A DNA stretch of 64,000 nt from NCBI RefSeq assembly GCF_036226925.1, contig NZ_CP109031.1:2790001-2854000 (forward strand), written 5' to 3'. This stretch comes from Streptomyces sp. NBC_00659 (GTDB taxonomy: Bacteria; Actinomycetota; Actinomycetes; Streptomycetales; Streptomycetaceae). Position numbers and translations under genes: made by a program. The notes under the pieces were generated by a model, which did no database searches, was not told where the DNA came from, and saw only the letters and a list, made by a program, of their open reading frames with translations. Positions 53,930-63,000 of the stretch are shown in pieces (the stretch's first letter is position 1; each line of letters starts with the position of its first letter).

Positions 53930-55597
53930 TCATCCCTGGGTCTGCTGGATAGCTTCGCGAAGCACCTGGCGGTCGTCGAAGGGACGCACCACCCCGGCGA
54001 TGTCCTGGCCCTGCTCGTGGCCCTTGCCCGCGACCAGCACGGTGTCTCCCGGCTTTGCGCGCGCGACGGCCGCGGCGATGGCGGCGGCCCGGTCCTCGAA
54101 GACCTGGACCTCGCCGCGCTCGTGCGCCGGCACTTCGGCGGCGCCCGCGAGCATCATGGCGAGGATCGCGAGCGGATCCTCGGAACGGGGGTTGTCGGAC
54201 GTGAGGACGGCGGTGTCGGCGAGCCGGGCCACGGCCGCGCCCATCGGCTTCCGCTTGGTCTTGTCACGGTCGCCGCCGCAGCCGAGCACCACGTGCAGGC
54301 TGCCCTCGGTCACCTTGCGCAGGGCGCGCAGGACGGATTCGACGGCGTCCGTCTTGTGGGCGTAGTCGACGACGGCGAGGTACGGCTGGCCCGCGTCCAC
54401 GCGCTCCAGCCGACCCGGGACCCCCGGGACGGCGGCGACGCCGTCCGCGGCGGTCTGCGGGTCGAGTCCGGCGGCCGCGAGGGCGACGATCGCGGCGAGG
54501 GCGTTGGCCACGTTGAAGGGGCCCGCGAGCGGCGAGCGGGCGGTGATCCGCTCGCCCTTGGGGCCGACCGCGGTGAATGTCGAGTCCATCGGACCGACTT
54601 CGACGTTCTCGGCGCGCCAGTCGGCGTCCGGGTAGCCCTCGGCGGAAAAGGTGACGACCGGGACGGTGGCCTCCCCGGAGAGCCGGCGACCGTACTCGTC
54701 GTCGAGGTTCACGACGCCGAGCCGGCTGCGTCTGGCCGTGAACAGCTGCGCCTTGGCCTGGAAGTAGTCCTCCATGCCGGTGTGGAACTCCATGTGTTCC
54801 GGGCTGAGGTTGTTGAAGACGGCGACGTCGAAGACGCAGCCGTCGACGCGGCCGAGGACCAGTGCGTGGCTGGAGACCTCCATCGCGACGGAGTCGACCC
54901 CGCGCTCGCGCATGACGGCGAACAGGGCCTGGAGGTCGGTGGCCTCGGGTGTGGTGCGTTCCGACTTGATGCGCTCGTCGCCGATGCGCATCTCGACCGT
55001 GCCGATCAGGCCGGTGGAGTGGACCGTCTTCAGACCGCCCTCGATGAGATAGGCCGTCGTGGTCTTGCCGGAGGTGCCCGTGATGCCGATCTGGAGCAGA
55101 TCGCGTCCCGGGTGGCCGTAGATGGTGGCCGCCAGCTCGCCCATCGATCCGCGCGGGTTCTCGACGACGAGGACCGGCAGACCGGTGGCCGCGGCGCGGT
55201 CGGCGCCGGTCGGGTCGGTGAGCACGGCGACGGCGCCGAGGCCGGCCGCCTGGGTCACGAAGTCGGCTCCGTGCAGACGGGCGCCGGGCAGGGCGGCGTA
55301 CACGTCGCCGGGCCGCACCGCCCGGGAGTCATGGGTGATGCCCGTGACCCCGGCGTCGCTCGTCGGCCTCGCGGCGCCCAGCTGATCGGCCAGCTCCGCG
55401 ACGGGGATGGCGGAGACGTGAACCGGACGCGGCGGCCCCGGATATGTCACAGGGACGCCCTTCTGGGTGGTTTGGGACTGATCAGCTTGTGGCACGGCGG
55501 TGAGCGTACCGGGCTCACCCCCGCCGGGGCGAAGCGAGGGCGCGGACGGGGTGTGAGGGGTGGGCTGGTTCCCGGGGTCCGGGGTGATCGTTGTCAC
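53930..55597 (-). CDS. murE: MurE, UDP-MurNAc-dipeptide:diaminopimelate ligase
   Basis: 555 aa, with an N-terminal extension of ~60 residues (Pro/Gly-rich) before the usual start VHVSAIPVAELADQLG; an internal start could be used instead. ITGTSGKTTTAYLIEGG is the ATP loop, EVSSHALVLGRV, NLSPEHMEFH and the DAP-specific DNPRSEDP motif, KGHEQGQD near the end. In Streptomyces the substrate is LL-DAP. 57 bp after ftsI. Confidence 0.95.
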   Translation of the reverse strand: MTTITPDPGNQPTPHTPSAPSLRPGGGEPGTLTAVPQADQSQTTQKGVPVTYPGPPRPVHVSAIPVAELADQLGAARPTSDAGVTGITHDSRAVRPGDVYAALPGARLHGADFVTQAAGLGAVAVLTDPTGADRAAATGLPVLVVENPRGSMGELAATIYGHPGRDLLQIGITGTSGKTTTAYLIEGGLKTVHSTGLIGTVEMRIGDERIKSERTTPEATDLQALFAVMRERGVDSVAMEVSSHALVLGRVDGCVFDVAVFNNLSPEHMEFHTGMEDYFQAKAQLFTARRSRLGVVNLDDEYGRRLSGEATVPVVTFSAEGYPDADWRAENVEVGPMDSTFTAVGPKGERITARSPLAGPFNVANALAAIVALAAAGLDPQTAADGVAAVPGVPGRLERVDAGQPYLAVVDYAHKTDAVESVLRALRKVTEGSLHVVLGCGGDRDKTKRKPMGAAVARLADTAVLTSDNPRSEDPLAILAMMLAGAAEVPAHERGEVQVFEDRAAAIAAAVARAKPGDTVLVAGKGHEQGQDIAGVVRPFDDRQVLREAIQQTQG

Positions 55598-55654
55598 GAG
55601 TGGTTCCTGGTCCGTTGTGCGTGAGGGCTGATCAGGGCGTGCGGTCGGAGGCGG

Positions 55655-57616
55655 TCACGGCGTGAACTCCACGGGCAGACGGGCGGCGTGCGCGCCGGTG
55701 GGCGGGACCTGAAGGGTCTTGAGGGCGAACTCCATCACCTGCTTGAAGACGGGTCCGCAGATCTGGCCGCCGTAGTAGCTGCCCTTCGTGGCGTTCTGGA
55801 TCGCGCAGTAGACGGTGATCCGGGGCTTGTCGGCGGGGGCGAAGCCGGCGAAGGAGGAGGTGTAGCCGTGGTACTTCCCGGTGGCCGGATCCACGCGGTT
55901 GGCCGTACCGGTCTTGCCCGCGACCCGGTACCCGGGGATGCGCGCCCTGATGCCGGTGCCCTGCTTGTCGTCCACCACGGACTCCAGCATCTGGGCGAGT
56001 GTCTTCGCCGTCTTCTCGCTCACGACCCGGGTCTTCCTCGGCTCGGCGGCGGGTGTGAAGCGGCCGTCGGGCCCCTTCGTTCCGCGCACCAGGGTCGGTT
56101 CGACGCGGACGCCGCCGTTGGCGATCGTCGAGTAGACGGAGGCCGCCTGCATCGCGTTGATCGACACGCCCTGGCCGAAAGGGATCGTGTACTGCTGCGA
56201 GGTCGACCACTTGTCGGCGGGAGCGAGGATGCCCGCCGTCTCGCCGGGGAAAGCGAGCCCGGTCTGGCTGCCGATGCCGAACTTGCGCAGATACGAGTAG
56301 AGGACCTGGTTGGCCTGTTTCTGGGTCTTTCCGAGCTGGCCGGTCGCCAGGATGGTGCCGATGTTGCTGGACATGGCGAGCACGCCGTTGAGCGTGAGGT
56401 TCCAGGTCTTGTGGTCGACGTCGTCCTGGAAGAGCCGGTCGCCGCGGTGCAGCCGGTTGGGCACGACGACATGGGTCGCGGGGGTCGCCGCGTTCTCCTG
56501 GAGGACGGCGGCCATCGACATCACCTTGGCGGTGGAACCGGGCTCGTACGCGTCCTGGAGCGCCGCGTTGCCCATGGCCGCCGCGTTGGCCTGGGTGAGG
56601 TCGTTGGGGTCGAAGCCGGGCGCGTTGGCCATGGCGAGGATCTGGCCGGTCCTCGTGTCCTGCACTATCACGTAGCCGCGGTCCGCCCTGGACTTCTTCA
56701 CCTGCTCGCTGATGGCGTCCTGCGCGGCCCACTGGATGTCCCGGTCGATGGTGAGCTCGACGTCGGAACCGGCCACGGCCGGTGTCTCGGTGGAACCCAC
56801 GGTCGGCACCTGACGGCCCCCGGACTGGGCGTAGCGGATCTTGCCGTCCTTGCCGGTGAGCTCCTTGTCCAGCTGCTGCTCGACGCCTCCGGCGCCCTTG
56901 CCCTCGGCGTTGACCCAGCCCAGTATCCCGGCGGCGAGGTCGCCGTTCGGGTACACCCGCTTGCTGGCCGGTACTGCGAGGACGCCCGCGAGGACGTTGA
57001 CCGTGCTCCGGTCGGTCTCGGCCTTGGTCCCGAGGGTGCTCTTGAGGTCCTTGATCTGCTGCCAGACCTGGGGGGTGCGGCGGTGCGCGAGGAGGACGTA
57101 GCGGGTGTTCGCCGTCCGCAGTTTCCTGGCGACGGTGTCGACGTCCTGGCCGATGATCGGGCCGAGGAGTGCGGCGGCCTGTTCGGGCGCGTCCCCCACC
57201 TTGGTGGCCTCGCGGGTGAACATCGTCGGGTCCGCGGTGATGTCGTACGCGTCCACGCTCGTCGCCAGCTCGACGCCGTCCCGGTCGGTGATCCCGCCGC
57301 GCTCGGCGGCCAGGGTGCGCCCGACGTAGCGGTTCTGCTCGGCCTTGGCGGCGTAGGTGCCCGCGTCCACGGCCTGCACCTGGAGCAGCCGTACGACGAA
57401 CGCGATCATCACCAGCGTCAGGGCGAGGCTGACCATGCGCAGACGGGGGCGCGGGCTGCCGAGCCGGATGAGACGCGGGCCGTCGGAACGGTTCGCGGCC
57501 GGGCGGCGTGCCGGGCGGGCACCCGGCCCCGGACGGTTCCGGCCGGCGGGTCGCGCGGGCCTGGCGGGGCCGGGCACCCGGCGGCGCGGCGGTTCCCTGT
57601 CGGACACTTCCGTCAC
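55655..57616 (-). CDS. ftsI: FtsI/PBP3, septal transpeptidase
   Basis: 653 aa from a GTG at 57616 overlapping the ftsL stop as GTGA. A basic Pro-rich cytoplasmic head (1-58), one membrane segment (61-80), the PBP dimerisation domain (RGGITDRDGVELATSVDAY) and the transpeptidase with SxxK at Ser361-Lys364 (EPGSTAKVM), SSN at 416-418 and KTG at 568-570. It cross-links septal peptidoglycan with FtsW. The active-site set is complete. Confidence 0.97.
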   Translation of the reverse strand: MTEVSDREPPRRRVPGPARPARPAGRNRPGPGARPARRPAANRSDGPRLIRLGSPRPRLRMVSLALTLVMIAFVVRLLQVQAVDAGTYAAKAEQNRYVGRTLAAERGGITDRDGVELATSVDAYDITADPTMFTREATKVGDAPEQAAALLGPIIGQDVDTVARKLRTANTRYVLLAHRRTPQVWQQIKDLKSTLGTKAETDRSTVNVLAGVLAVPASKRVYPNGDLAAGILGWVNAEGKGAGGVEQQLDKELTGKDGKIRYAQSGGRQVPTVGSTETPAVAGSDVELTIDRDIQWAAQDAISEQVKKSRADRGYVIVQDTRTGQILAMANAPGFDPNDLTQANAAAMGNAALQDAYEPGSTAKVMSMAAVLQENAATPATHVVVPNRLHRGDRLFQDDVDHKTWNLTLNGVLAMSSNIGTILATGQLGKTQKQANQVLYSYLRKFGIGSQTGLAFPGETAGILAPADKWSTSQQYTIPFGQGVSINAMQAASVYSTIANGGVRVEPTLVRGTKGPDGRFTPAAEPRKTRVVSEKTAKTLAQMLESVVDDKQGTGIRARIPGYRVAGKTGTANRVDPATGKYHGYTSSFAGFAPADKPRITVYCAIQNATKGSYYGGQICGPVFKQVMEFALKTLQVPPTGAHAARLPVEFTP

Positions 57617-58143
57617 CTGCCAGGGGTTGTGGGGGGCTGTGTGGACGCTCCCGCGGAGCGCTGCCGCGAGCCGGGAGCCGGTGTCGCGCCGGGCGCCGGA
57701 CCCGCGGCCCGGCTCGGGGTACGGGCCGGGGAGGGGGCGAGGGCCTCGGGCGGGGTGATCACCGGGGCGCGCGCGGCGGATCCGGCGGCTCCGGGAACGC
57801 CCTTGACCTTTCCGTCGGGGCCGAGGAAGGCCGGATCGCCGCCGGGGACCATGCCGAGTTCGCGGGCGCGGCGCTGGAGGGCGTCGGGGGCCGAGTAGGA
57901 GTCCACGTCCCGCTGGAGGGCCTGTTCCTCGTCGGTCAGGCTCTTGGTCTCCTTCTGGAGGTCGTCGAGGCGGAACGCGCCTTCGCTGAGCGCCGAGTTC
58001 AGCACGAGGAGCCCGATGAGGCCGCCGCCGAGGAGAAGGACGACCAGGAGGACGAAGGGGGTGCGGGCCGCCTGCCCGGCCCCGGCCGGGAGGAGCCGCG
58101 CGAGCCGGGCGGCCCGTCCCCTGAGTTCGGGTCTGCCGCTCAC
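57613..58143 (-). CDS. ftsL: FtsL-like septum protein
   Basis: 176 aa. One membrane segment (FVLLVVLLLGGGLIGLLVLNSAL) and a following leucine-zipper-like coiled coil (FRLDDLQKETKSLTDEEQALQRDVDS, with YSAPDALQRRARELGMVP) define FtsL. A long Pro/Ala-rich tail (about 118-176) is typical of Streptomyces. Call rests on position between rsmH and ftsI plus topology, as FtsL sequences diverge. Confidence 0.9.
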   Translation of the reverse strand: MSGRPELRGRAARLARLLPAGAGQAARTPFVLLVVLLLGGGLIGLLVLNSALSEGAFRLDDLQKETKSLTDEEQALQRDVDSYSAPDALQRRARELGMVPGGDPAFLGPDGKVKGVPGAAGSAARAPVITPPEALAPSPARTPSRAAGPAPGATPAPGSRQRSAGASTQPPTTPGR

Positions 58144-58225
58144 GCGCCCTCCCTGTGGCTCTGGTGCGCCGCCTTCACGGGTGCTCCATGGGTCCGGTTC
58201 CCCTATTCACGAAACCACCGTGCGT

Positions 58226-58250
58226 CCGGTTCCCGGGCCCGGGGAACCGG
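58226..58250. other. Inverted repeat between rsmH and ftsL
   Basis: CCGGTTCCC (58226-58234) and GGGAACCGG (58242-58250) are exact complements with a 7-nt loop in the 215-bp gap between the two genes. It could reduce read-through or mark a processing site. The gap is unusually long for this cluster and may also contain a promoter for ftsL onward; no clear -10/-35 was seen. Confidence 0.4.
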
Positions 58251-58358
58251 CGCGGGTCCGGATGCCCGGTCCCCGAAGGCCGGCGGGTCCGGGAATCGGG
58301 CCCACGGCGTCGCGCGAGCCCGGGTTTCCGCCTCACGGCCCCTCCTTCTCCCCGCGCC

Positions 58359-59366
58359 TCACTCGGCGGACTCCTCGCGGATGCGCTCCGCTCCCCTCAG
58401 CCGGGCGGGAGCGGCCCGCCGGTTCTCGGCGACCTCTTCCTCGGTGGGAAGTTCGGCACCGCGGGTGAGGAGCTTGAGCCGGGGCTGGTAGCGCTCGGGG
58501 ACCACCGGCAGTCCGGGCGGCGCGGTGTTGGCGGCGCCGGCCGCGAACACCTGCTTGACCAGCCGGTCCTCCAGCGAGTGGTACGACAGCACGGCGATGC
58601 GGCCGCCGACGGCGAGGGCCTTCACGGCCGCGGGAATCGCCCTCTCCAGGACACTCAGTTCGCCGTTGACCTCGATGCGCAGCGCCTGGAAGGTGCGCTT
58701 GGCGGGGTTGCCGCCGGTGCGCTTGGCCGCCTGGGGCAGCGCGTCACGGATCAGCTCGACGAGCCGCGCGCTGTTGGTGAAGGGCTCCTTGTCGCGCTCG
58801 CGCACGACCGCGGAGACGATCCGCTTGGCCTGCTTCTCCTCGCCGTACGCCCGCAGGATCCGCACCAGTTCACCCGGCGGGTAGGTGTTGAGCACCTCGG
58901 CGGCGCTCATGCCGGTCGTCTGGTCCATGCGCATGTCGAGCGGGGCGTCCTGCGCGTACGCGAACCCCCGGTCGGCCTCGTCGAGTTGCATGGACGAGAC
59001 ACCGAGGTCGAACAGGACGCCCTGGACGCGCGGGATGTCCAGACGGTCGAGCACGTCGGGCAGTTCGTCGTAGACGGCGTGCACCAGGGCGGCGCGGTCA
59101 CCGTAGGGGGCGAGCCGCTCTCCGGAGAGGCGCAGCGCCTCCTTGTCACGGTCCAGGGCGACGAGCCGCACTCCGGGGAACCGGGTGAGCAGTGCCTCGC
59201 TGTGACCGCCGAGCCCGAGCGTGCAGTCGACGACCACGGCTCCCGGCTCGGCGAGGGCCGGGGCCAGCATGTCCAGGCACCGCCGGAGCATGACCGGGAC
59301 GTGTCGGCTCTGTCCCTCCGGTCGCCCGCTGTCACCCTCGTCGGGAAGCGCTTCGCGCCCTTTCAT
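58359..59366 (-). CDS. rsmH: RsmH (MraW), 16S rRNA m4C1402 methyltransferase
   Basis: 335 aa; the ATG at 59366 has GAGAGGG ~6 nt upstream. [47 protein letters not shown] (SAM-binding), [33 protein letters not shown] and [16 protein letters not shown] are the family motifs. First gene of the dcw cluster here; no mraZ precedes it. Confidence 0.96.
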   Translation of the reverse strand: MKGREALPDEGDSGRPEGQSRHVPVMLRRCLDMLAPALAEPGAVVVDCTLGLGGHSEALLTRFPGVRLVALDRDKEALRLSGERLAPYGDRAALVHAVYDELPDVLDRLDIPRVQGVLFDLGVSSMQLDEADRGFAYAQDAPLDMRMDQTTGMSAAEVLNTYPPGELVRILRAYGEEKQAKRIVSAVVRERDKEPFTNSARLVELIRDALPQAAKRTGGNPAKRTFQALRIEVNGELSVLERAIPAAVKALAVGGRIAVLSYHSLEDRLVKQVFAAGAANTAPPGLPVVPERYQPRLKLLTRGAELPTEEEVAENRRAAPARLRGAERIREESAE

Positions 59367-59792
59367 TCCGGGCCCTCTCAGGTCCGGCGCGGCCGTACGC
59401 ACCGCCGGGTCCCCACCCGCTCGGGAAGGGGAGGCCTGCCGGCGCCGGATGAATGGCGTCAGCCGACCGGGAGCAGGAGGAGGCCGAGCCGTACGTACGC
59501 GCTGCGCACGCGGGGAAACTCCGGAAAGTCGCCGGGTCTCCTGGGGAAAACAGTCCAACGGGGAGAGCCTCGCCTCCCGCTTCGCGTCACTTTAGTCCAC
59601 GGTGTCGCGCGGTCAACCAACTGGCTTGCGCGTCGCGGACGGCGCTCGGACCGAAGCCGCGGATCCGGAAGAATCATCCGAACGTGCACGTCGTCACCGC
59701 CCGTGTGGATTACCTCACAACAAGCCGCGATGGCATTCTTTGTCCCCTCTCACAACAGGACCGGCCCAAGCGTGACCAGTAACGTCACAGGT
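59367..59792. other. Divergent region between rsmH and carbonic anhydrase
   Basis: 426 bp without a convincing gene. It must hold the promoter of the dcw cluster (minus) and of the carbonic anhydrase gene (plus). No mraZ is found here. The part 59690-59790 (GTGTGGATTACCTCACAACA region) is A/T-rich and promoter-like. A weak GTGAC-N7-GTCAC inverted repeat is at 59772-59788, just before the carbonic anhydrase start. Confidence 0.45.
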
Positions 59793-60341
59793 ATGTCGAC
59801 TTCCGCATCTGTTCCCGCCGAACCCGAAGACGTCATAGACGACGAGCGCACGGTCACCGACCGACTCGTCGACGCGAACGGGAAATACGCCGCCGCCTTC
59901 TCCGACCCGGGAATGGACGCCCACCCCGTGCTGCGGGTCGCCGTGGTCGCGTGCATGGACGCCCGTCTCGACCTGCACGCCGCGCTCGGCCTGCAGCTCG
60001 GCGACTGCCACACCATCCGCAACGCGGGCGGCGTGGTCACCGACGACGTGATCCGCTCCCTCACCATCAGCCAGCGCGCCCTCGGCACCCGCAGCGTGGC
60101 CCTCATCCACCACACCGGCTGTGGCCTGGAATCCCTCACGGAGGAGTTCCGGCACGACCTGGAGATGGAGGTCGGCCAGCGCCCCGCCTGGGCGGTCGAG
60201 GCCTTCCGGGACGTCGAGCAGGACGTACGGCAGTCGATGCAGCGCGTGCGCACCTCCCCTTTTCTGGTGCACACCGACGACGTACGGGGCTTCGTCTTCG
60301 ACGTCACGACGGGTCTGCTGCGGGAGATCGACCCCTCCTGA
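59793..60341 (+). CDS. Beta-class carbonic anhydrase
   Basis: 182 aa from the ATG at 59793; a GTG at 59772 with AGGA upstream could add seven residues. Zinc ligands Cys54 (ACMDAR, with Asp56 and Arg58 as the catalytic dyad), His107 and Cys110 (HHTGC) are all present, and IRNAGGVVTDDVIRSL follows the family. Interconverts CO2 and bicarbonate in the cytosol, supplying bicarbonate to carboxylases. Monocistronic. Confidence 0.9.
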   Translation: MSTSASVPAEPEDVIDDERTVTDRLVDANGKYAAAFSDPGMDAHPVLRVAVVACMDARLDLHAALGLQLGDCHTIRNAGGVVTDDVIRSLTISQRALGTRSVALIHHTGCGLESLTEEFRHDLEMEVGQRPAWAVEAFRDVEQDVRQSMQRVRTSPFLVHTDDVRGFVFDVTTGLLREIDPS

Positions 60342-60601
60342 CGGGCCCCTCCGGAGCTCCCGGTCGCCGGTCCTCCGCAGCTCGTGGGACCCTCTCTGCA
60401 CCAAAACCCCGGCTGTCCGGCGCCCAAAGAGCCGCAAGAACTGACATATCGCGGCCACTTGTCCACAGGCGGATGACACGAACCGGTAACGGCAACAAGA
60501 ATGCGGGTGTGGCGTCACGCGGAACCTTCGCGCGTGGTGCCCGTGTTTCGGGGTGGGCCGGTCCGCACAGGGCGTCGGCCCGAAGGGCCTAGGAGGGCCG
60601 G

Positions 60602-61636
60602 GTGACGACCTATGACGATCGAGCGAGCCTCACAGATCTGACCGCCACTGCGGAGCGTGTCCGCAGTTCGGTGGAAAGAGTGATCGAAGGCAAGCCAGAG
60701 GTCGTACGGCTTTCGCTGACCGTGCTGCTCGCCGAGGGCCATCTTCTGATCGAGGATGTCCCGGGCGTCGGCAAGACCATGCTCGCCAAGGCGCTGGCAC
60801 GTTCCATCGACTGCTCGGTGCGGCGCATCCAGTTCACGCCCGACCTGCTGCCCTCGGACATCACGGGTGTGTCGATCTGGGACCAGCAGCGCCGGGACTT
60901 CGAGTTCAAGCCGGGCGCGATCTTCGCGCAGATCGTGATCGGCGACGAGATCAACCGCGCCTCGCCGAAGACGCAGTCCGCGCTGCTGGAGTCGATGGAG
61001 GAGCGCCAGGTCACCATCGACGGGCAGACCTACGAACTGCCCAGCCCGTTCATGGTGGTGGCCACCCAGAACCCGGTCGAGATGGAGGGCACCTACCCTC
61101 TGCCGGAGGCCCAGCGCGACCGCTTCATGGCCCGTGTCTCCATCGGCTACCCCAGCGCGGAAGCCGAACTGCAGATGCTGGACATCCACGGCGGCGTGAG
61201 CCCGCTGGACGACCTCCAGCCTGTCGCCCACGCCCACGACATCGTGAAACTGATCGACGCGGTCCGCACCGTCCATGTCGCCGACCCGGTGCGCCGCTAC
61301 GCGGTGGACCTCGTGGCGGCCACGCGCACCCACCCCGACCTGAGACTCGGCGCCTCACCGCGTGCCACGCTGCATCTGCTGCGCGCCGCGAAGGCGTCCG
61401 CCGCTCTCAGCGGCCGGGATTTCGCGCTGCCGGACGATGTGCAGGCGCTCGCCGTCGCGGTCCTGGCCCACCGCCTGCTGCCCACGGCCCAGGCGCAGTT
61501 GAACCGCCGCACGTCCGAGCAGGTCGTGCTGGAGATCCTCCAGCGCACCCCGGTGCCCGCCGCTCCCCAGCAGTCCGGCCTCTCGATGGGCCGGGGCGCG
61601 CCCACGTTCGGTCAGCAGCCGCCCCGGAGGCTGTGA
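60602..61636 (+). CDS. MoxR-family AAA+ ATPase
   Basis: 344 aa from a GTG at 60602 with AGGAGG ~7 nt upstream. Walker A is PGVGKTML at 54-61; VIGDEINRASPKTQSALLESMEE is Walker B and the following helix; VATQNPVEMEGTYPLPEAQRDRF is the sensor region. MoxR proteins act as chaperone-like partners of VWA/DUF58 proteins. First gene of a moxR-DUF58-transglutaminase operon with overlapping genes. The 260-bp upstream gap should contain the promoter. Confidence 0.93.
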   Translation: MTTYDDRASLTDLTATAERVRSSVERVIEGKPEVVRLSLTVLLAEGHLLIEDVPGVGKTMLAKALARSIDCSVRRIQFTPDLLPSDITGVSIWDQQRRDFEFKPGAIFAQIVIGDEINRASPKTQSALLESMEERQVTIDGQTYELPSPFMVVATQNPVEMEGTYPLPEAQRDRFMARVSIGYPSAEAELQMLDIHGGVSPLDDLQPVAHAHDIVKLIDAVRTVHVADPVRRYAVDLVAATRTHPDLRLGASPRATLHLLRAAKASAALSGRDFALPDDVQALAVAVLAHRLLPTAQAQLNRRTSEQVVLEILQRTPVPAAPQQSGLSMGRGAPTFGQQPPRRL

Positions 61637-63000
61637 TGACGCAGGCGAGCACGGAGCACACCGCCGAGGGGGACAAGGGCGGGCTGCGCACCGCGCTCGC
61701 CGGGCTCACGACACGCGGTCGCTCGTTCCTGGCCGCCGGTGTGGCCGCCATGATCTGCGCGTACGTGCTGGGGCAGAACGATCTGCGCCGGGTCGGCCTG
61801 CTCCTCGCGATCGTGCCGCTGCTCTGCGCGGCCGTGCTGTACCGCACCCGCTACCGGGTCGCGGGCAGCCGCAGGCTCTCCCCCGGGCGCGTGTCCGCGG
61901 GCTCCGAAGCCCGCGTGCATCTGCGCATGGACAACATCTCGCGGCTGCCCACCGGCCTGTTGATGCTCCAGGACAAGGTTCCCTACGTCCTCGGTCCGCG
62001 CCCCCGCTTCGTGCTGGACCGGGTGGAGGCGGGCGGCCGCCGCGAGGTGTCCTACCGGGTCCGCTCGGACCTGCGCGGCCGCTATCCGCTCGGCCCGCTG
62101 CAACTGCGGCTGACCGACGCGTTCGGCATGTGCGAGCTGACCCGCGACTTCTCGGCGTACGACACCCTGACCGTCATACCGCGCGTGGAGACGCTGCCAT
62201 CGGTGCGGCTGACCGGCGACGCGAAGGGGTACGGCGACGGGCGCCAGAGCTCGCTCACCCTGGCCGGCGAGGACGACATCATTCCGCGCGGGTACCGCTA
62301 CGGCGACGACCTGCGCCGTGTGCACTGGCGGCTGACCGCCCGCTACGGCGAGCTGATGGTCCGCCGCGAGGAACAGCCCCAGCGCTCCCGCTGCACCGTG
62401 CTGCTGGACACCCGGGGCATCGCCTTCCAGGGCGTGGGACCCGACTCGGCCTTCGAATGGGCGGTCTCGGGAACGGCGTCCACGCTGCTGCACATGCTCG
62501 AACGGAGCTTCTCGGTACGCCTTCTGACGGACACCGGCAGTTCGGTGCCCGGCGAGAGCGCCGACGGGTTCGCGGGCGCGAGCCAGGAGTCGGCGGACGC
62601 GGCGGGGATGATGATGGACACGCTCGCCGTCGTCGACCACTCGGACGGCACGGGCCTGTCCCGGGCGTACGAAGTGCTGCGCGGCGGCGACGAAGGACTG
62701 CTGATCGCCTTTCTCGGCGATCTCGACGAGGAGCAGGCGGACGTGCTCGGCAAGATGCGCCAGCGCAGCGGCGGGGCCATCGCCTTTCTGCTGGACAGTG
62801 AGTCCTGGGTGCGGGAGCCGGCCGAGGCGCCCGGCCCGCCGGTCGAGCGCACGGACCCGCTGCGCATGCTGCGCGAGGCGGGCTGGACCGCCGTGAGGGT
62901 GCCGCGGGGGGTGTCGCTCGCCGAGCTGTGGCGCGAGGCGGACCGTCAGCGCACGCATGCGGCGTCGACGGGTACTACCGCGGGGGATGGTGGCGTATGA
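61636..63000 (+). CDS. DUF58 domain membrane protein
   Basis: 454 aa from the ATG at 61636 with GGAGG 5 nt upstream; a GTG at 61633 is too close to that site. Two membrane segments near the N-terminus (LAAGVAAMICAYVLG and GLLLAIVPLLCAAVLY), an immunoglobulin-like part, then the DUF58 core GYRYGDDLRRVHWRLTARYGELMVRREEQ and a VWA-like second half. Partner of the MoxR ATPase encoded just upstream. Function in assembly or wall processing is inferred from the family. Confidence 0.92.
   Translation: MTQASTEHTAEGDKGGLRTALAGLTTRGRSFLAAGVAAMICAYVLGQNDLRRVGLLLAIVPLLCAAVLYRTRYRVAGSRRLSPGRVSAGSEARVHLRMDNISRLPTGLLMLQDKVPYVLGPRPRFVLDRVEAGGRREVSYRVRSDLRGRYPLGPLQLRLTDAFGMCELTRDFSAYDTLTVIPRVETLPSVRLTGDAKGYGDGRQSSLTLAGEDDIIPRGYRYGDDLRRVHWRLTARYGELMVRREEQPQRSRCTVLLDTRGIAFQGVGPDSAFEWAVSGTASTLLHMLERSFSVRLLTDTGSSVPGESADGFAGASQESADAAGMMMDTLAVVDHSDGTGLSRAYEVLRGGDEGLLIAFLGDLDEEQADVLGKMRQRSGGAIAFLLDSESWVREPAEAPGPPVERTDPLRMLREAGWTAVRVPRGVSLAELWREADRQRTHAASTGTTAGDGGV

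Noticed and set aside
59772..59788. GTGAC-N7-GTCAC as an operator for carbonic anhydrase
   Set aside because: Only 5-bp arms in GC-rich DNA and overlapping an alternative start codon; could easily be chance.
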